Source of the DNA: Sphingobium sp.
GTDB taxonomy: Bacteria > Pseudomonadota > Alphaproteobacteria > Sphingomonadales > Sphingomonadaceae
Direction of reading: 5' to 3'
Length of the DNA: 64,000 bases
Assembly: GCA_003248935.1 (NCBI GenBank)
Contig: QFQF01000006.1
Span: 62,001-126,000, forward strand
The notes beneath the pieces were generated by a model that saw nothing but the letters and a program-made list of their open reading frames with translations, ran no database searches and was not told the origin of the DNA. This document shows, in pieces, positions 17,382 through 27,408 of this stretch. Positions within the stretch are counted from its first letter, which is position 1. Each line of letters begins with the position of its first letter. A program made the position numbers and the translations under genes.

Positions 17382-18484
17382 TTCAGCGTCTTGCGGAAGA
17401 CGACAAGGTCATGCTGGCGCACTTCCTCGACGGCGCCCGCCGCCAGTTCACCCAATGCGAACGGACCGTACCGGGTGCGGATCAGGCGGTTCACCTCCAG
17501 CCCGAAATATTCGAGCACGCGCCGGACCTCCCGGTTCTTGCCTTCGGTCAGGGTCATTTCGATCCACTGGTTGCGGCCTGTCCGGCGCTCCAGATTGGCG
17601 TCGATCCGCCCATAGCGTACGCCGTCGATCTCGATCCCCTCGATCAGGTCCTCAAGCTGCGTCTGGCTGACCTCGCCGAACGCGCGGGCGCGGTAGGTGC
17701 GCGGTACGCCGGTCGCGGGCAGTTCCATCTGCCGCTTGAACTCGCCGTCGGTGGTGAGCAGCAGGAGCCCCTCGGTCGCCATGTCGAGCCGGCCGATCGG
17801 CATGACGCGCGGCAGGTCGGGCGGCAGACGATCATAGATGGTCGGCCGTCCGCGCGGATCGCGCTCTGTGGTGAGGAAACCGGATGGCTTGTGGAACAGG
17901 AACAGGCGAGTGGGGGTGGGAGCACCCACGGCCTGTCCGTCGACGGTGACGCCATGCAGCGACGCGAGCAGCGTCGCCGGTGTCGTCAGCACCTCTCCGT
18001 TGAGCGCCACGCGCCCCTCGGTGATCATGCGTTCGATCTCACGCCGCGATGCGACGCCCGCGCGCGCCAGCAGCTTGGCGATGCGCTGCGGTTCGCGCCC
18101 GCCCGCATCCGCCGCGCGGGCGCGGGCCGGGTGGGGGTTCGCCGACGGCTTCGGGGCGGCAGTGCCCTGCGAACGGGGCTTTCTCGGGGGCCTGCGCTCC
18201 GTCTGTCCCTTCGGTGCGTCAGGGCGTGGCTTCCGCGCGCGCTCCTGCCTCGGCTGTCCGTCCTGCGCGGGGCGTTCGGGTCTGGAGCGGGCGGCCTTGC
18301 CTTCGCCAGACGGTCCCTTGCCTTCGGCACGATCACCGGGCGTGCGGGCACCAGACGTACGGGCATCGGGCGTGCGGGTGCCGGGCGTGCGGGCGTCGGT
18401 GCGCTGGCGGGCCGGACGTGCGGGCTTGCCCGGCGATTTTTTCCGCGGCGGTTGCAGAATCAGCTTCCTTTCGCCTGTCATCAT
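17378..18484 (-). CDS. rRNA pseudouridine synthase (RluB/RsuA family) with long basic N-terminal extension
   Basis: A pseudouridine synthase of the RsuA/RluB/E/F group. From ATG 18484 the protein has 368 residues. The first roughly 130 are Lys/Arg/Pro/Ala/Gly rich and probably disordered. An S4 RNA-binding domain follows (IAKLLARAGVASRREIERMI), then the catalytic domain with GRLDMATEGLLLLT, whose Asp is the nucleophile. RluB (23S U2605) is the best guess from overall form; I leave the symbol empty. The start is uncertain, because neither ATG 18484 nor ATG 18508 has a ribosome site. The extension is encoded partly by a 15-bp tandem repeat. Confidence 0.9.
   Translation of the reverse strand: MMTGERKLILQPPRKKSPGKPARPARQRTDARTPGTRTPDARTSGARTPGDRAEGKGPSGEGKAARSRPERPAQDGQPRQERARKPRPDAPKGQTERRPPRKPRSQGTAAPKPSANPHPARARAADAGGREPQRIAKLLARAGVASRREIERMITEGRVALNGEVLTTPATLLASLHGVTVDGQAVGAPTPTRLFLFHKPSGFLTTERDPRGRPTIYDRLPPDLPRVMPIGRLDMATEGLLLLTTDGEFKRQMELPATGVPRTYRARAFGEVSQTQLEDLIEGIEIDGVRYGRIDANLERRTGRNQWIEMTLTEGKNREVRRVLEYFGLEVNRLIRTRYGPFALGELAAGAVEEVRQHDLVVFRKTLK
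18341..18400 (-). repeat. Four tandem 15-bp repeats inside the pseudouridine synthase gene
   Basis: Four consecutive 15-bp units at 18341, 18356, 18371 and 18386 share the core CGTGCGGG (unit 2 has CGTACGGG). They encode five-residue units such as PGTRT, PDART and SGART in the basic N-terminal extension. The unit length is a multiple of three, so copy-number change would keep the frame. Confidence 0.75.
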
Positions 18485-18596
18485 GGCGTTTAATTGGGCA
18501 AAGGGCATGGACTCGGCGGCGAGCGCTCGCCGACGGCCGAAACCACGCTTCGCGCGCGGCGTTCGACGGCTGTGGCGTAAACAGGGCGGAACGGCA

Positions 18597-19043
18597 ATGA
18601 TTTTCGGAAGGGACAGGCGGGTCATCCACCGGATACTGGTGGTGGAAGACGAGCCGCTCGTGGCGTTCGACAACGAGCATTTCCTGAACCACGCGGGCTA
18701 TTCGGTCGCGGGCACCGTGGCCAATCGCGCGAGCGCCGCCGCAGCCCTCGCGCGCGAAGTGGTCGACCTGGTCATCGCCGACGTGAACCTGTCGGGCGAC
18801 CGGGACGGCATCGCCGTGGCGCGCGATGCCCATGCGCGTGGGATCGCCGTGCTGTTCGTGACCGGGGCCTGCCCGCCCGACGCCCGCGACCTGGCTTATG
18901 GCTGTCTTGCCAAGCCCTATTCCCAGCGCGACCTGCTGACCTCGATCGAGATCGTCGACGCCATCCTGCGGGGCATCAAGCTGCCGCGCGCGCCGCGCGG
19001 GTTCAGCCTGTTTCGCGCCAATCTGGACGACGACGCGGCCTAG
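18597..19043 (+). CDS. Single-domain response regulator (receiver only)
   Basis: A 148-residue protein consisting of one CheY-like receiver domain. Visible residues are VVEDEP (acidic pair near 17-19), phospho-acceptor Asp62 in VIADVNLSG, Thr89 in LFVTGA, and Lys106 in LAKPYS. There is no output domain; such proteins act by protein contacts or in phosphorelays. The ATG 18597 follows GGCGGA; the longer frame is antisense to the pseudouridine synthase gene. It is divergent from that gene, and no partner kinase is adjacent. A role in stress or cell-cycle signalling is only a guess. Confidence 0.85.
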   Translation: MIFGRDRRVIHRILVVEDEPLVAFDNEHFLNHAGYSVAGTVANRASAAAALAREVVDLVIADVNLSGDRDGIAVARDAHARGIAVLFVTGACPPDARDLAYGCLAKPYSQRDLLTSIEIVDAILRGIKLPRAPRGFSLFRANLDDDAA

Positions 19044-19140
19044 GGGCCGGGCCCTGGAGCCCTCATCGGCTCCGTCAACGGTCTTGCGTCCCGCGTCCGC
19101 CCCGCCCATTGTCGCGCGCTGAACGGGCCAGCGAGGGGCG

Positions 19141-20472
19141 ATGACCATGGAAGCAGCGAAGGATATCGGCTGGCGGGCGCGCCTGCCCGAGGCGATCCGT
19201 CCCTATGCGGAAAGCGCGCCGCTGACCGCCCTGTTCCTGGGCATATCGTCCGGTTTTCCGTTCGCGCTGCTGGCCGCGACCCTCACCAACCGCCTCGCAG
19301 ACGCGGGCATCGAGAAGAAGTCGATTTCCGCCTTCGCGCTGGCGCTGCTGATCTACAGCTTCAAATGGGCATGGGCGCCGCTGATCGACCGGTTCCGTGT
19401 GCCGCTGCTGTCCCGTGTCCTCGGGCAGCGCCGGGCGTGGCTCTGGGTCTGCGGCGTGGCGACGGCGGCGGCGGTGTTCGTGCTGGGCGTTGCCGATCCG
19501 GTGCAGGGGCTTCAGGCGGTGGTGGTCGGGGCGCTGCTGCTCGGCTTTGCCGGGGCGACGTTCGACATCGTCATCGACGCCTATCGCATCGAACTGCTGC
19601 GGCCCGAGCAACTGGGCACCGGTTCGGGCATGTCGCAATATGGGTGGCGGCTGGGCGCCTTCTTCGCGGCATCGATCACGCTCGCGGTGGCGTCTGTGTC
19701 GAGCTGGACCCTGGGCTATCTCGCTTGCATGCCGCTCGCCTTCGCCGGTCCGGTCGCGGCCCTGTTTGCCGGCGAGCCGGTCCGGCATCAGGAGCCCAAG
19801 CCGCTGCGGAGCGCAGGCGAGGCGCTTGCGGCCTTCTACAGTCCCCTCGTCGACTTCTTCCGGCGGAAGGGCGCGGTGCTCGTGCTGCTGTTCATCCTGG
19901 TGCACAAGATCGGCGACACGATGGCGAACCTGATGATCCGCGACCTGCTGGTCGAACTCGGCTTCTCGAAGGATGAGATACTGACCGGGGACGTGTGGGT
20001 CGGCTTCTTCGCGCTGCTCGTCGGCATCTTCGTCGGCGGCGCGCTCTACGCCCGGCTGGGAATGAAGCGATCAGTGATGGTCAGCCTGATCCTGATGGCG
20101 ATCTCCAACCTCAGCTTCGCGGGGCTTGCGGCGGCGGGGCATTCGATGCCGATGCTCGCCTGGACGATCGGGTTCGAGAATTTCGCCAGCGGCATCGGCG
20201 GCGTCACCGTCGTCGCCTACCTCTCGGCGCTGTGCAACCTGCGCTTCACCGCGACCCAGTTCGCGCTGCTGTCCGCCGCTGCCGCGATCGTCGGGCGTTT
20301 CCTGACCGGGACGACCGCGGGCGCCCTGATCGAGCGGTTCGGCTATGTCGACTTCTATCTGCTGACCACGCTGCTCGCGTTGCCGGGCGTGCTGCTTTAC
20401 TGGTTCCTGCTCCGCTCCGGCCTTGTCGATCAGAGCATCGGCGAGGCGGGAACGGAGGAACCGGCGGCGTAG
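19141..20472 (+). CDS. ampG: AmpG-type muropeptide MFS permease
   Basis: A 443-residue major facilitator protein with about 12 hydrophobic segments, in the inner membrane. The segment YLSALCNLRFTATQFALLS near residue 360 and the N-terminal GISSGFPFALL are typical of AmpG, which imports GlcNAc-anhydroMurNAc peptides during peptidoglycan recycling and so influences AmpC induction where present. No recycling or beta-lactamase genes are adjacent. The start is 19141 or 19147; GAGGGG lies just upstream of both. The 3' end overlaps the convergent next gene by 43 nt. Confidence 0.85.
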   Translation: MTMEAAKDIGWRARLPEAIRPYAESAPLTALFLGISSGFPFALLAATLTNRLADAGIEKKSISAFALALLIYSFKWAWAPLIDRFRVPLLSRVLGQRRAWLWVCGVATAAAVFVLGVADPVQGLQAVVVGALLLGFAGATFDIVIDAYRIELLRPEQLGTGSGMSQYGWRLGAFFAASITLAVASVSSWTLGYLACMPLAFAGPVAALFAGEPVRHQEPKPLRSAGEALAAFYSPLVDFFRRKGAVLVLLFILVHKIGDTMANLMIRDLLVELGFSKDEILTGDVWVGFFALLVGIFVGGALYARLGMKRSVMVSLILMAISNLSFAGLAAAGHSMPMLAWTIGFENFASGIGGVTVVAYLSALCNLRFTATQFALLSAAAAIVGRFLTGTTAGALIERFGYVDFYLLTTLLALPGVLLYWFLLRSGLVDQSIGEAGTEEPAA

Positions 20473-20897
20473 AATTCGACCGGGCGGCCGAGGTCGGCGA
20501 ACGACTGTGCCACCGCCTGAACGCAGGTCAGCGCGCCGAGCGCCGCCGTGTTGGACAGCAGCGTAGAGAGGCGGTCATAGGCGCTCTGCGGGTCGTTCAG
20601 CCCCTCCGACGTTGCCTGCAGCAGCATCGCCTCGTCGCTGGTGAGGCGCAGGCAGCAGCATGGCGCGACCAGTATCTTGCGGTCGGCGACCCGCGCCATT
20701 TCCAGCATCATCGCGCGCATCAGCACCAGCGGCCTGCGATAGCTCTTGCCGAAATGGCCGAGCAGGGCGTTGGCGGCGTGCGCGTCGTTGACCCCGGCAG
20801 ACGCCATGCGCCGCATCGCGAACAGGAACAGGCGGTTGCCCAGCGGATCGTTGAACGCGTGATCGTCACGCCAGGGCAGGGTGCGGTGATGCTGCAT
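20430..20897 (-). CDS. Conserved hypothetical protein, possibly DUF6628
   Basis: A 155-residue protein without signal peptide or clear membrane helix. It begins with an aromatic, charged segment (HRTLPWRDDHAFNDPLGNR), has a run of three cysteines (APCCCLRL near residue 85), and is mostly helical by composition. I think it belongs to a sphingomonad family annotated DUF6628, but I cannot confirm that. The start is ATG 20897, because GGAGG is 8 nt upstream; ATG 20930 lacks one. Its 3' end overlaps the convergent ampG. Function is unknown. Confidence 0.75.
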   Translation of the reverse strand: MQHHRTLPWRDDHAFNDPLGNRLFLFAMRRMASAGVNDAHAANALLGHFGKSYRRPLVLMRAMMLEMARVADRKILVAPCCCLRLTSDEAMLLQATSEGLNDPQSAYDRLSTLLSNTAALGALTCVQAVAQSFADLGRPVEFYAAGSSVPASPML

Positions 20898-20967
20898 GGG
20901 TAATGCCTCCAATATCCTCTTGGCAGGCATATCATGCGGCTATTGCGAGTCAATCGCAACAATTGAA

Positions 20968-22293
20968 TCAATGCGGCGGTTGGCGGTTCATTCGCAACAC
21001 TTCACCGGCAAGGTAGAGGGAACCGGCGATCAGGATCAGCGGCGGCGGCCCGCCCTTGCGCGCGGCGATCGCCTCGATCGCGTCCTGCGGACCGAAATGG
21101 GCGGACACGGGTACGCCCCAGCTGTCGGCGATGGCGGCGAATCGCTCGGGCGGGTGATGGTCGTGCCCTTCGACCGGCACGGCGTGGACATGCGCGATTT
21201 TGCCCTTCAGCGGCGCCAGGAACGCCTCGACATCCTTGTTGGCGAGCATGCCGATGATCAGGTGCAGACGCTGGCCGCCCAGCCGGTCGGCATCGAAATA
21301 TTGGCCGATGACCTCACCCGCGCCGGCATTGTGGCCACCGTCCAGCCAGACGGTGGCGTCGGCGGGCAGGGGATCGAGCAACGGCCCGTCCTCCATCCGC
21401 TGCAGGCGTGCGGGCCATTGCGCCCAGGTGGGGGCAGCATGAAGCGCCGCCTCGCTGACCGGCACAGCCTGCTGATGCCGCAGCATGGCGATCGCCAGCG
21501 CCGCGTTCATCGGCTGGTGCGGGCCGAACAGGCGCGGAAGGGGCAGGTCGAGCCGTCCCTGCACGTCCCGATAGTGCAGCCGCCCGCGATAGACGGCGGC
21601 GTCCCATGCGGTGCCCATAGGCAGCCAGGCGCCGCCGCGATTCGCCACCTCCGCCGCGACCCGCGCGGCGACCGATTCGGCATAGCGCATGGTGGCGATG
21701 GGTACGCCGGGCTTGGCGATGCCGGCCTTCTCCACCGCGATCTCGCCGATGGTGTTGCCCAGAAATGCCTGATGGTCGATGCCGAGCTGCGCAATGCCGC
21801 AGGCGGCGGGGGCATCGAGCACGTTGGTCGCGTCGAGTCGCCCGCCAAGGCCGACCTCGATAATGCAGGCGTCGGCCTGATGCTCGGCGAAGGCCAGGAA
21901 GGCGGCGGCCGTCGTCACCTCGAAGAAGCTAGCGCCGATGTCGCCCGCCTGGTCGAGTACGCGCGCCAGATAGTCCGCGAGCAAGGGATCGGAGATCAGC
22001 GTGCCGTTGATCCGGATCCGTTCGTTGAAGCGGACGAGATGGGGGGAGGTGAAGACGTGAACGCTGCGCCCGTCCGCCTCCAGCGCCGCGCGCAGGAAGG
22101 CGCAGGTCGACCCCTTGCCGTTTGTCCCGGCGACATGGAACACCGGCGGCAGGGCACGGTGCGGATCGCCGATGTTGGCGAGCAGACGCGTGATCCGCTC
22201 AAGGCCCAGTATGTCGGCGCCGGGCGACAGCGACCACAGGCGATCGAGCTGCGCCTGAACCGCTGGATCGGACGAGACGGCGTGGTCGGGCAT
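20968..22293 (-). CDS. folC: Bifunctional folylpolyglutamate / dihydrofolate synthase
   Basis: FolC joins glutamate to dihydropteroate and extends the polyglutamate tail of folates in the cytoplasm. The 441-residue protein has the Mur-ligase-type ATP loop VAGTNGKGST near residue 55, then TSPHLVRFNERI and EVGLGGRLDATN near 145, as in the family. It is the last gene of the minus-strand trpF-trpB-trpA-accD-folC cluster, 40 nt after accD. The pairing with accD and trpA is widely conserved in alphaproteobacteria. Confidence 0.96.
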   Translation of the reverse strand: MPDHAVSSDPAVQAQLDRLWSLSPGADILGLERITRLLANIGDPHRALPPVFHVAGTNGKGSTCAFLRAALEADGRSVHVFTSPHLVRFNERIRINGTLISDPLLADYLARVLDQAGDIGASFFEVTTAAAFLAFAEHQADACIIEVGLGGRLDATNVLDAPAACGIAQLGIDHQAFLGNTIGEIAVEKAGIAKPGVPIATMRYAESVAARVAAEVANRGGAWLPMGTAWDAAVYRGRLHYRDVQGRLDLPLPRLFGPHQPMNAALAIAMLRHQQAVPVSEAALHAAPTWAQWPARLQRMEDGPLLDPLPADATVWLDGGHNAGAGEVIGQYFDADRLGGQRLHLIIGMLANKDVEAFLAPLKGKIAHVHAVPVEGHDHHPPERFAAIADSWGVPVSAHFGPQDAIEAIAARKGGPPPLILIAGSLYLAGEVLRMNRQPPH

Positions 22294-22333
22294 CGAAGCT
22301 CTTTTCCGGTCGCTGAAATGCCGTGGCTGTGGT

Positions 22334-23181
<848 letters not shown>

Positions 23182-23185
<4 letters not shown>

Positions 23186-24003
23186 GTGACAGGCTCCTTG
23201 ACCGGCGACGGCGCCAGTGCCGCGCGCAGGGCCGACACGGCCTCCTGCACGAACGGCGCGGCGGCATCGCCATGCGATCCGATGATGTCGACGATGGCGG
23301 AGCCGACGACCACACCGTCGGCGACGCGGCCGATGGCGGCCGCTTGCTCCGGTGTGCGCACGCCAAATCCGACCGCGACGGGCAGGGTGGTCGCGGCCTT
23401 CAGCTTGCCGACGGCATTCTCGATGCTGGCCTGCGCGGCCTGCTGCTTGCCGGTGATGCCCGCGACCGAGACGTAATAGAGGAAACCGCCCGCGCCATCG
23501 AGGACGGCGGGCAGGCGCTCGCTGTCGGTCGTCGGCGTCGCCAGGCGGACGAGGGCGATGCCCTCCGCACGCAAGGCGGGGCCGATTTCCGCATCCTCTT
23601 CGGGCGGAAGGTCGACGCAGATGACGCCGTCGACACCGGCCGCCGTTGCCTGATGCGCGAACCATTCCGGCCCGCGCGCGAGCATGGGATTGGCATAGCC
23701 CATCAGGACGAGCGGCACATTGGGATGCCGGTCGCGGAAGCCGCGCGCGATGGCGAAGATGTCCGCCGTCCGCGTGCCGGAACCCAGGCTGCGCAGGTTG
23801 GCGAGTTCGATGGCCGGACCGTCCGCCATCGGATCGGTGAAGGGCATGCCGAGTTCAATGATGTCGGCACCGCCCGCGACCAGCGCATCGAGGATCGCGC
23901 CGCTGTCCTGCGGCGTCGGATCGCCGCCGGTCACGAAGGTGATGAGCGCGGCGCGCCCCTCCGTGCGGCATGCGGCAAAGGCCGCGTCGAGACGTGTCGT
24001 CAT
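23182..24003 (-). CDS. trpA: Tryptophan synthase alpha chain
   Basis: TrpA cleaves indole-3-glycerol phosphate to indole, which is channelled to TrpB. The 273-residue protein has the signature ELGMPFTDPMADGPAIELAN near residue 45-65 and the phosphate-binding GFGVRTPEQ near residue 210. Catalytic acids are present in both motifs (Glu in ELGMP, Asp in TDPMADGP). The ATG at 24001-24003 overlaps the trpB stop by 4 nt (ATGA), a classic translational coupling that helps make equal amounts of both subunits. Confidence 0.97.
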
Positions 24004-25256
24004 ATTTCCACCCCCAGCGCGGCGGCGACGGTGAATATGTCCTTGTCGCCCCGCCCGGACAGATTGACGACCAACAGCCTGTCGTCGTTCATTTCCGCCG
24101 CGATCCATTCGGCCGCCGCCAATGCATGGGCGCTTTCGAGCGCGGGGATGATCCCTTCGAGCGCGGACAGCCGCTTGAAGCTCGCCAGCGCCTCCGCATC
24201 GGTCGCGGGGACGTAGCGGACGCGGCCGATTTCGTGCAGCCAGCTATGTTCGGGGCCGATGCCGGGATAATCGAGCCCGGCGGAGATGCTGTGCGCCTCC
24301 GTAATCTGCCCGTCGTCGTCCTGGAGCAGGTAGGTGCGATTGCCGTGCAGGATGCCCGACGCACCGCCCGCCAGGCTGGCGGCATGCTTGCCGGTCGCGA
24401 TGCCTTCGCCGCCGGCCTCGACGCCCACCATGGCGACGTCGGGATCATCGAGGAACGGATGGAACATGCCGATGGCGTTGGAACCGCCGCCGACGGCCGC
24501 GACCAGCATGTCGGGCAGCCGCCCCTCCGCCGCCAATATCTGCGCGCGGGTTTCCCGGCCGATCACCGACTGGAAGTCGCGAACCAGTTCCGGATAGGGG
24601 TGCGGCCCTGCCGCCGTGCCGATGATGTAGAAGGTGTCGTGGACGTTCGCGACCCAGTGGCGCAGCGCCTCGTTCATCGCGTCCTTCAGCGTCTGGGAAC
24701 CGGAGGTGACGGCATGCACCTCCGCGCCCAGCAGGCGCATGCGGAACACGTTCGGCTTCTGCCGCTCGACATCCTTCGCGCCCATGAAGATGGTGCAGGG
24801 CAGGCCGAACAGGGCGGCGACGGTGGCGGTGGCTACGCCGTGCTGGCCAGCGCCGGTCTCCGCGATGATCCGCTTCTTGCCCATGCGGCGGGCGAGCAGG
24901 ATCTGGCCGATGCAGTTGTTGATCTTGTGCGCGCCGGTGTGGTTCAGTTCCTCGCGCTTCAGGTAGATCTTGGCGCCCTTGCCCGCCGGTGCCTCGGCAC
25001 GCACCGCCTCGGTCAGGCGGGCGGCGTAATAGAGCGGGTTGGGACGGCCGACATACTGGCTGAGCAGCGTCTGGAATTCCGCGTCGAACGCAGGGTCCTG
25101 TTTCGCCGCGCGATATTCCTTCTCGAGGTCGAGGATCAGCGGCATCAGCGTTTCGGCGACGTATCGGCCACCGAAGGCGCCGAAATGGCCGCGTGCGTCG
25201 GGCTGGCCGCGGAGGCTGTTGGGCAAACTGCCGGGCATGGTCATGGTATCGGTCAT
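24000..25256 (-). CDS. trpB: Tryptophan synthase beta chain
   Basis: TrpB is the PLP enzyme that condenses indole with serine to tryptophan. The PLP lysine lies in LNHTGAHKINNC near residue 105, and the phosphate loop is GGGSNAIGMFHPF near 250. Length is about 418 residues from ATG 25256; ATG 25280 and ATG 25244 are in frame, and none has a strong ribosome site. I chose 25256 because homologues begin close to MTDT. A 102-nt gap separates it from trpF upstream. Confidence 0.96.
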   Translation of the reverse strand: MTDTMTMPGSLPNSLRGQPDARGHFGAFGGRYVAETLMPLILDLEKEYRAAKQDPAFDAEFQTLLSQYVGRPNPLYYAARLTEAVRAEAPAGKGAKIYLKREELNHTGAHKINNCIGQILLARRMGKKRIIAETGAGQHGVATATVAALFGLPCTIFMGAKDVERQKPNVFRMRLLGAEVHAVTSGSQTLKDAMNEALRHWVANVHDTFYIIGTAAGPHPYPELVRDFQSVIGRETRAQILAAEGRLPDMLVAAVGGGSNAIGMFHPFLDDPDVAMVGVEAGGEGIATGKHAASLAGGASGILHGNRTYLLQDDDGQITEAHSISAGLDYPGIGPEHSWLHEIGRVRYVPATDAEALASFKRLSALEGIIPALESAHALAAAEWIAAEMNDDRLLVVNLSGRGDKDIFTVAAALGVEI

Positions 25257-25358
25257 GGTCGCTTCGATCTTTCTGGGCATGATGGTGCGTTCGCTTCGAT
25301 GGGCAGGGAAGCGATCAGCGCCATCGCGCTCCGGCAGTTTCGATAAAGGCGGCCAGCG

Positions 25359-26006
25359 TCAGCATGCGAAAGCCGCATCGCAGAAGGCCGCGATCTTGTC
25401 CACATCCTTGATGCCCGGCGCGCTTTCGACACCGGAGGAGACGTCGACCAGCGGCGCGCCGGTGACGCGGATCGCTTCCGCGACGTTCGCGGGATCAAGG
25501 CCGCCGGAAAGGCCCCAGGGCATGGAGGAATGGAATCCCGCGAGCAGGGTCCAGTCGAACCGCAGGCCCATGCCCCCGGGCAGGTCCGCGCCCTTCGGCG
25601 TCTTGGCGTCATAGAGCAGCCTGTCGGCAGCGCCCGTGAAGGCCGATCCGGCCGCGATGTCGGCGCGGGTCTTGACCGGGATCGCCTTCCACACCGCCCG
25701 GCCGAAGCGGGTACGGACCGCCGCGGACCGTTCGGGCGTTTCCGTGCCGTGCAACTGGAACGCGTCGACATGCGGCGCCAGCATGGCGAGCAGGCCGTCG
25801 TCGGGATCGACCAGGACCGCAACCTTCGTCACATGACCCGGGACGGAAGCCGTGAGCGTTGCGATGCGGTCGACCGGCACGTGGCGCGGGCTTTTGGCGA
25901 AATGCACGAAGCCCACATGGTCCGCGCCGCCGGACAGGGCGGCGCCGACCGTATCCGGCGTCGAAAGCCCGCAGATCTTGATGGCGAGTCGGGACATGGC
26001 GGTCAT
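25359..26006 (-). CDS. trpF: Phosphoribosylanthranilate isomerase
   Basis: TrpF isomerises phosphoribosylanthranilate to CdRP in tryptophan synthesis. The 215-residue barrel starts with IKICGLSTP, carrying the catalytic cysteine, has FQLHGTETPE and the catalytic aspartate in LLYDAKTPKG near residue 131, and ends with LSGGLDPANV and DVSSGVESAPGIKD, the phosphate-binding loops. It heads the minus-strand trpF-trpB-trpA-accD-folC run. GAAGAG lies just before ATG 26006. Confidence 0.96.
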   Translation of the reverse strand: MTAMSRLAIKICGLSTPDTVGAALSGGADHVGFVHFAKSPRHVPVDRIATLTASVPGHVTKVAVLVDPDDGLLAMLAPHVDAFQLHGTETPERSAAVRTRFGRAVWKAIPVKTRADIAAGSAFTGAADRLLYDAKTPKGADLPGGMGLRFDWTLLAGFHSSMPWGLSGGLDPANVAEAIRVTGAPLVDVSSGVESAPGIKDVDKIAAFCDAAFAC

Positions 26007-26165
26007 GTAGCTCTTCGCCCGCGATATGGAAGGGCGACGTTTCCCGTCCGTTGCCGGCGGACGTGTTTCGTAAGGCGCGGGAAAAGTGCGGGCAATATGG
26101 GGTGACTAGATCGGTCCATGACGACCGGGCGCATAGGTCCGGCGTCATCGACAGGAGAAACTCTC

Positions 26166-26609
26166 ATGATACTGACGCTTATCGCGCTCGCATCCGCCGC
26201 CCCGGCCACGGATGCGGCGCCCATGGTGCATCGGGTCAGCGCCGAACATCGCGGTGCCCCGGTCGATCTGGTCTACAAGGCCGACCAGCGCATCCGCACC
26301 AAGGAGGTCGGCTCCTCGCCGCCAACGCGGCCAAGCACGGTGCGCTGCCTCTGGTCCGTCGACCTTGACGTGACGCGCCACGTGGAACGGACGGGGTCGG
26401 AAGGCCTCGCGCTGCGCCACAGCTTTTCCGAACGGGATGTGCTGAGCGGCGCGCGGCCGGGCCGGTGCCTGACCAACCGCAATGCGATCCCGCGCGATGT
26501 GGCGAAGAGCCAGGGCAAGATCGACGCGCACGTCCAGACGCTGGCGCAGCGGCAACTGCCGGCCGTGCTCGCGGAACTGGACGCCACGCGGGCTCTGGCC
26601 AGCAACTGA
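26166..26609 (+). CDS. Exported protein of unknown function
   Basis: A 147-residue protein with a short signal peptide (MILTLIALASAAPA) and a clear AGGAG 8 nt before the ATG. The mature part has two cysteines, in VRCLWSVDLDVTRHVE and ARPGRCLTNR, that could form one disulfide, and a conserved-looking KADQRIRTKEVGSSPPTRPST stretch is present in parts. I have a general impression of related orphans in other sphingomonads but no functional assignment. It is followed 58 nt later by a TorF-type porin gene and probably co-transcribed. Location should be periplasmic. Confidence 0.75.
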   Translation: MILTLIALASAAPATDAAPMVHRVSAEHRGAPVDLVYKADQRIRTKEVGSSPPTRPSTVRCLWSVDLDVTRHVERTGSEGLALRHSFSERDVLSGARPGRCLTNRNAIPRDVAKSQGKIDAHVQTLAQRQLPAVLAELDATRALASN

Positions 26610-26667
26610 CGGGACAGGCATGGGGGCGGTGACCGTCCCCGTGCCACCACCCGAAGGAGCAGATTTT

Positions 26668-27396
26668 TTGCGTGCGTTTCTGTTTGCCGCCGTGATGTTG
26701 GCGGCGTCGGCGGGCTCCGCCTTCGCCCAGTCCCGTCCAGAACTCTCCATCGACCTGATGACCGATGAGCGCCGTCGCGGCATCAGCTGGAGCGATGGCG
26801 GTCCGGCAGCGGCGGCCTCCCTCTACTGGGCCCCCGCAGGCCCGTTCTGGACCGAGGTCGCGGCGGTGACGCTGCGGGGCAGCGCCCGGCATGGCGGTGC
26901 CGACGCGGTCGTCGACTGGAGCGGGGGATTGCAGCACGACATCGGCCCGTGGCGGCTGGGCGCGCGCGGGGGCGTCCATATCTTTCCCGGCAGATCCGGC
27001 CTTGCCTACGGCGAACTCGGCGGTTCGGCCGGGTTCACGCTGGGACCGGCGCTGGTCGAGGCGCTGGCGCTCTATGCGCCGCCGCAGGACGGCATCGGCG
27101 GGGACAATCTCTATCTGCGCGGCGGCATCTCCGTCGGTATTCCGGCGACGCCGGTCACGCTGTCGGCGGGCATCGGCCGCAGCAGCGGATCGGTCGACGA
27201 TCCGGTGAAGGCCGCGCGGCTGCGGCCCGCGGGGAGCTATACCGACTATCAGCTCGGGATCGAATACCGGCAGGCGCGGTGGAGCGCGGGATTGACGTTC
27301 ACGGACACGGATGAACGAGAAACGCGCCCTTCACCCTATGCCGATCCGGGTAATGCGGGATCGCGGCTGACCGGGCGGGTGCGTTTCAGCTTCTGA
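26668..27396 (+). CDS. TorF-family putative outer-membrane porin
   Basis: A 242-residue protein beginning with TTG. AAGGAG (26654-26659) lies 8 nt before the TTG at 26668, which is the first codon of a good signal peptide ending in AFAQ; no ATG fits. The mature part is beta-rich with alternating residues and ends in Phe (RVRFSF), as outer-membrane barrels do. The early segment MTDERRRGISWSDGGPA resembles the RGIS motif of the TorF/TIGR02001 family. The substrate is unknown. The gene ends 12 nt from the convergent pyrF end. Confidence 0.8.
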   Translation: MRAFLFAAVMLAASAGSAFAQSRPELSIDLMTDERRRGISWSDGGPAAAASLYWAPAGPFWTEVAAVTLRGSARHGGADAVVDWSGGLQHDIGPWRLGARGGVHIFPGRSGLAYGELGGSAGFTLGPALVEALALYAPPQDGIGGDNLYLRGGISVGIPATPVTLSAGIGRSSGSVDDPVKAARLRPAGSYTDYQLGIEYRQARWSAGLTFTDTDERETRPSPYADPGNAGSRLTGRVRFSF

Positions 27397-27408
27397 AAGC
27401 GCCTGACG

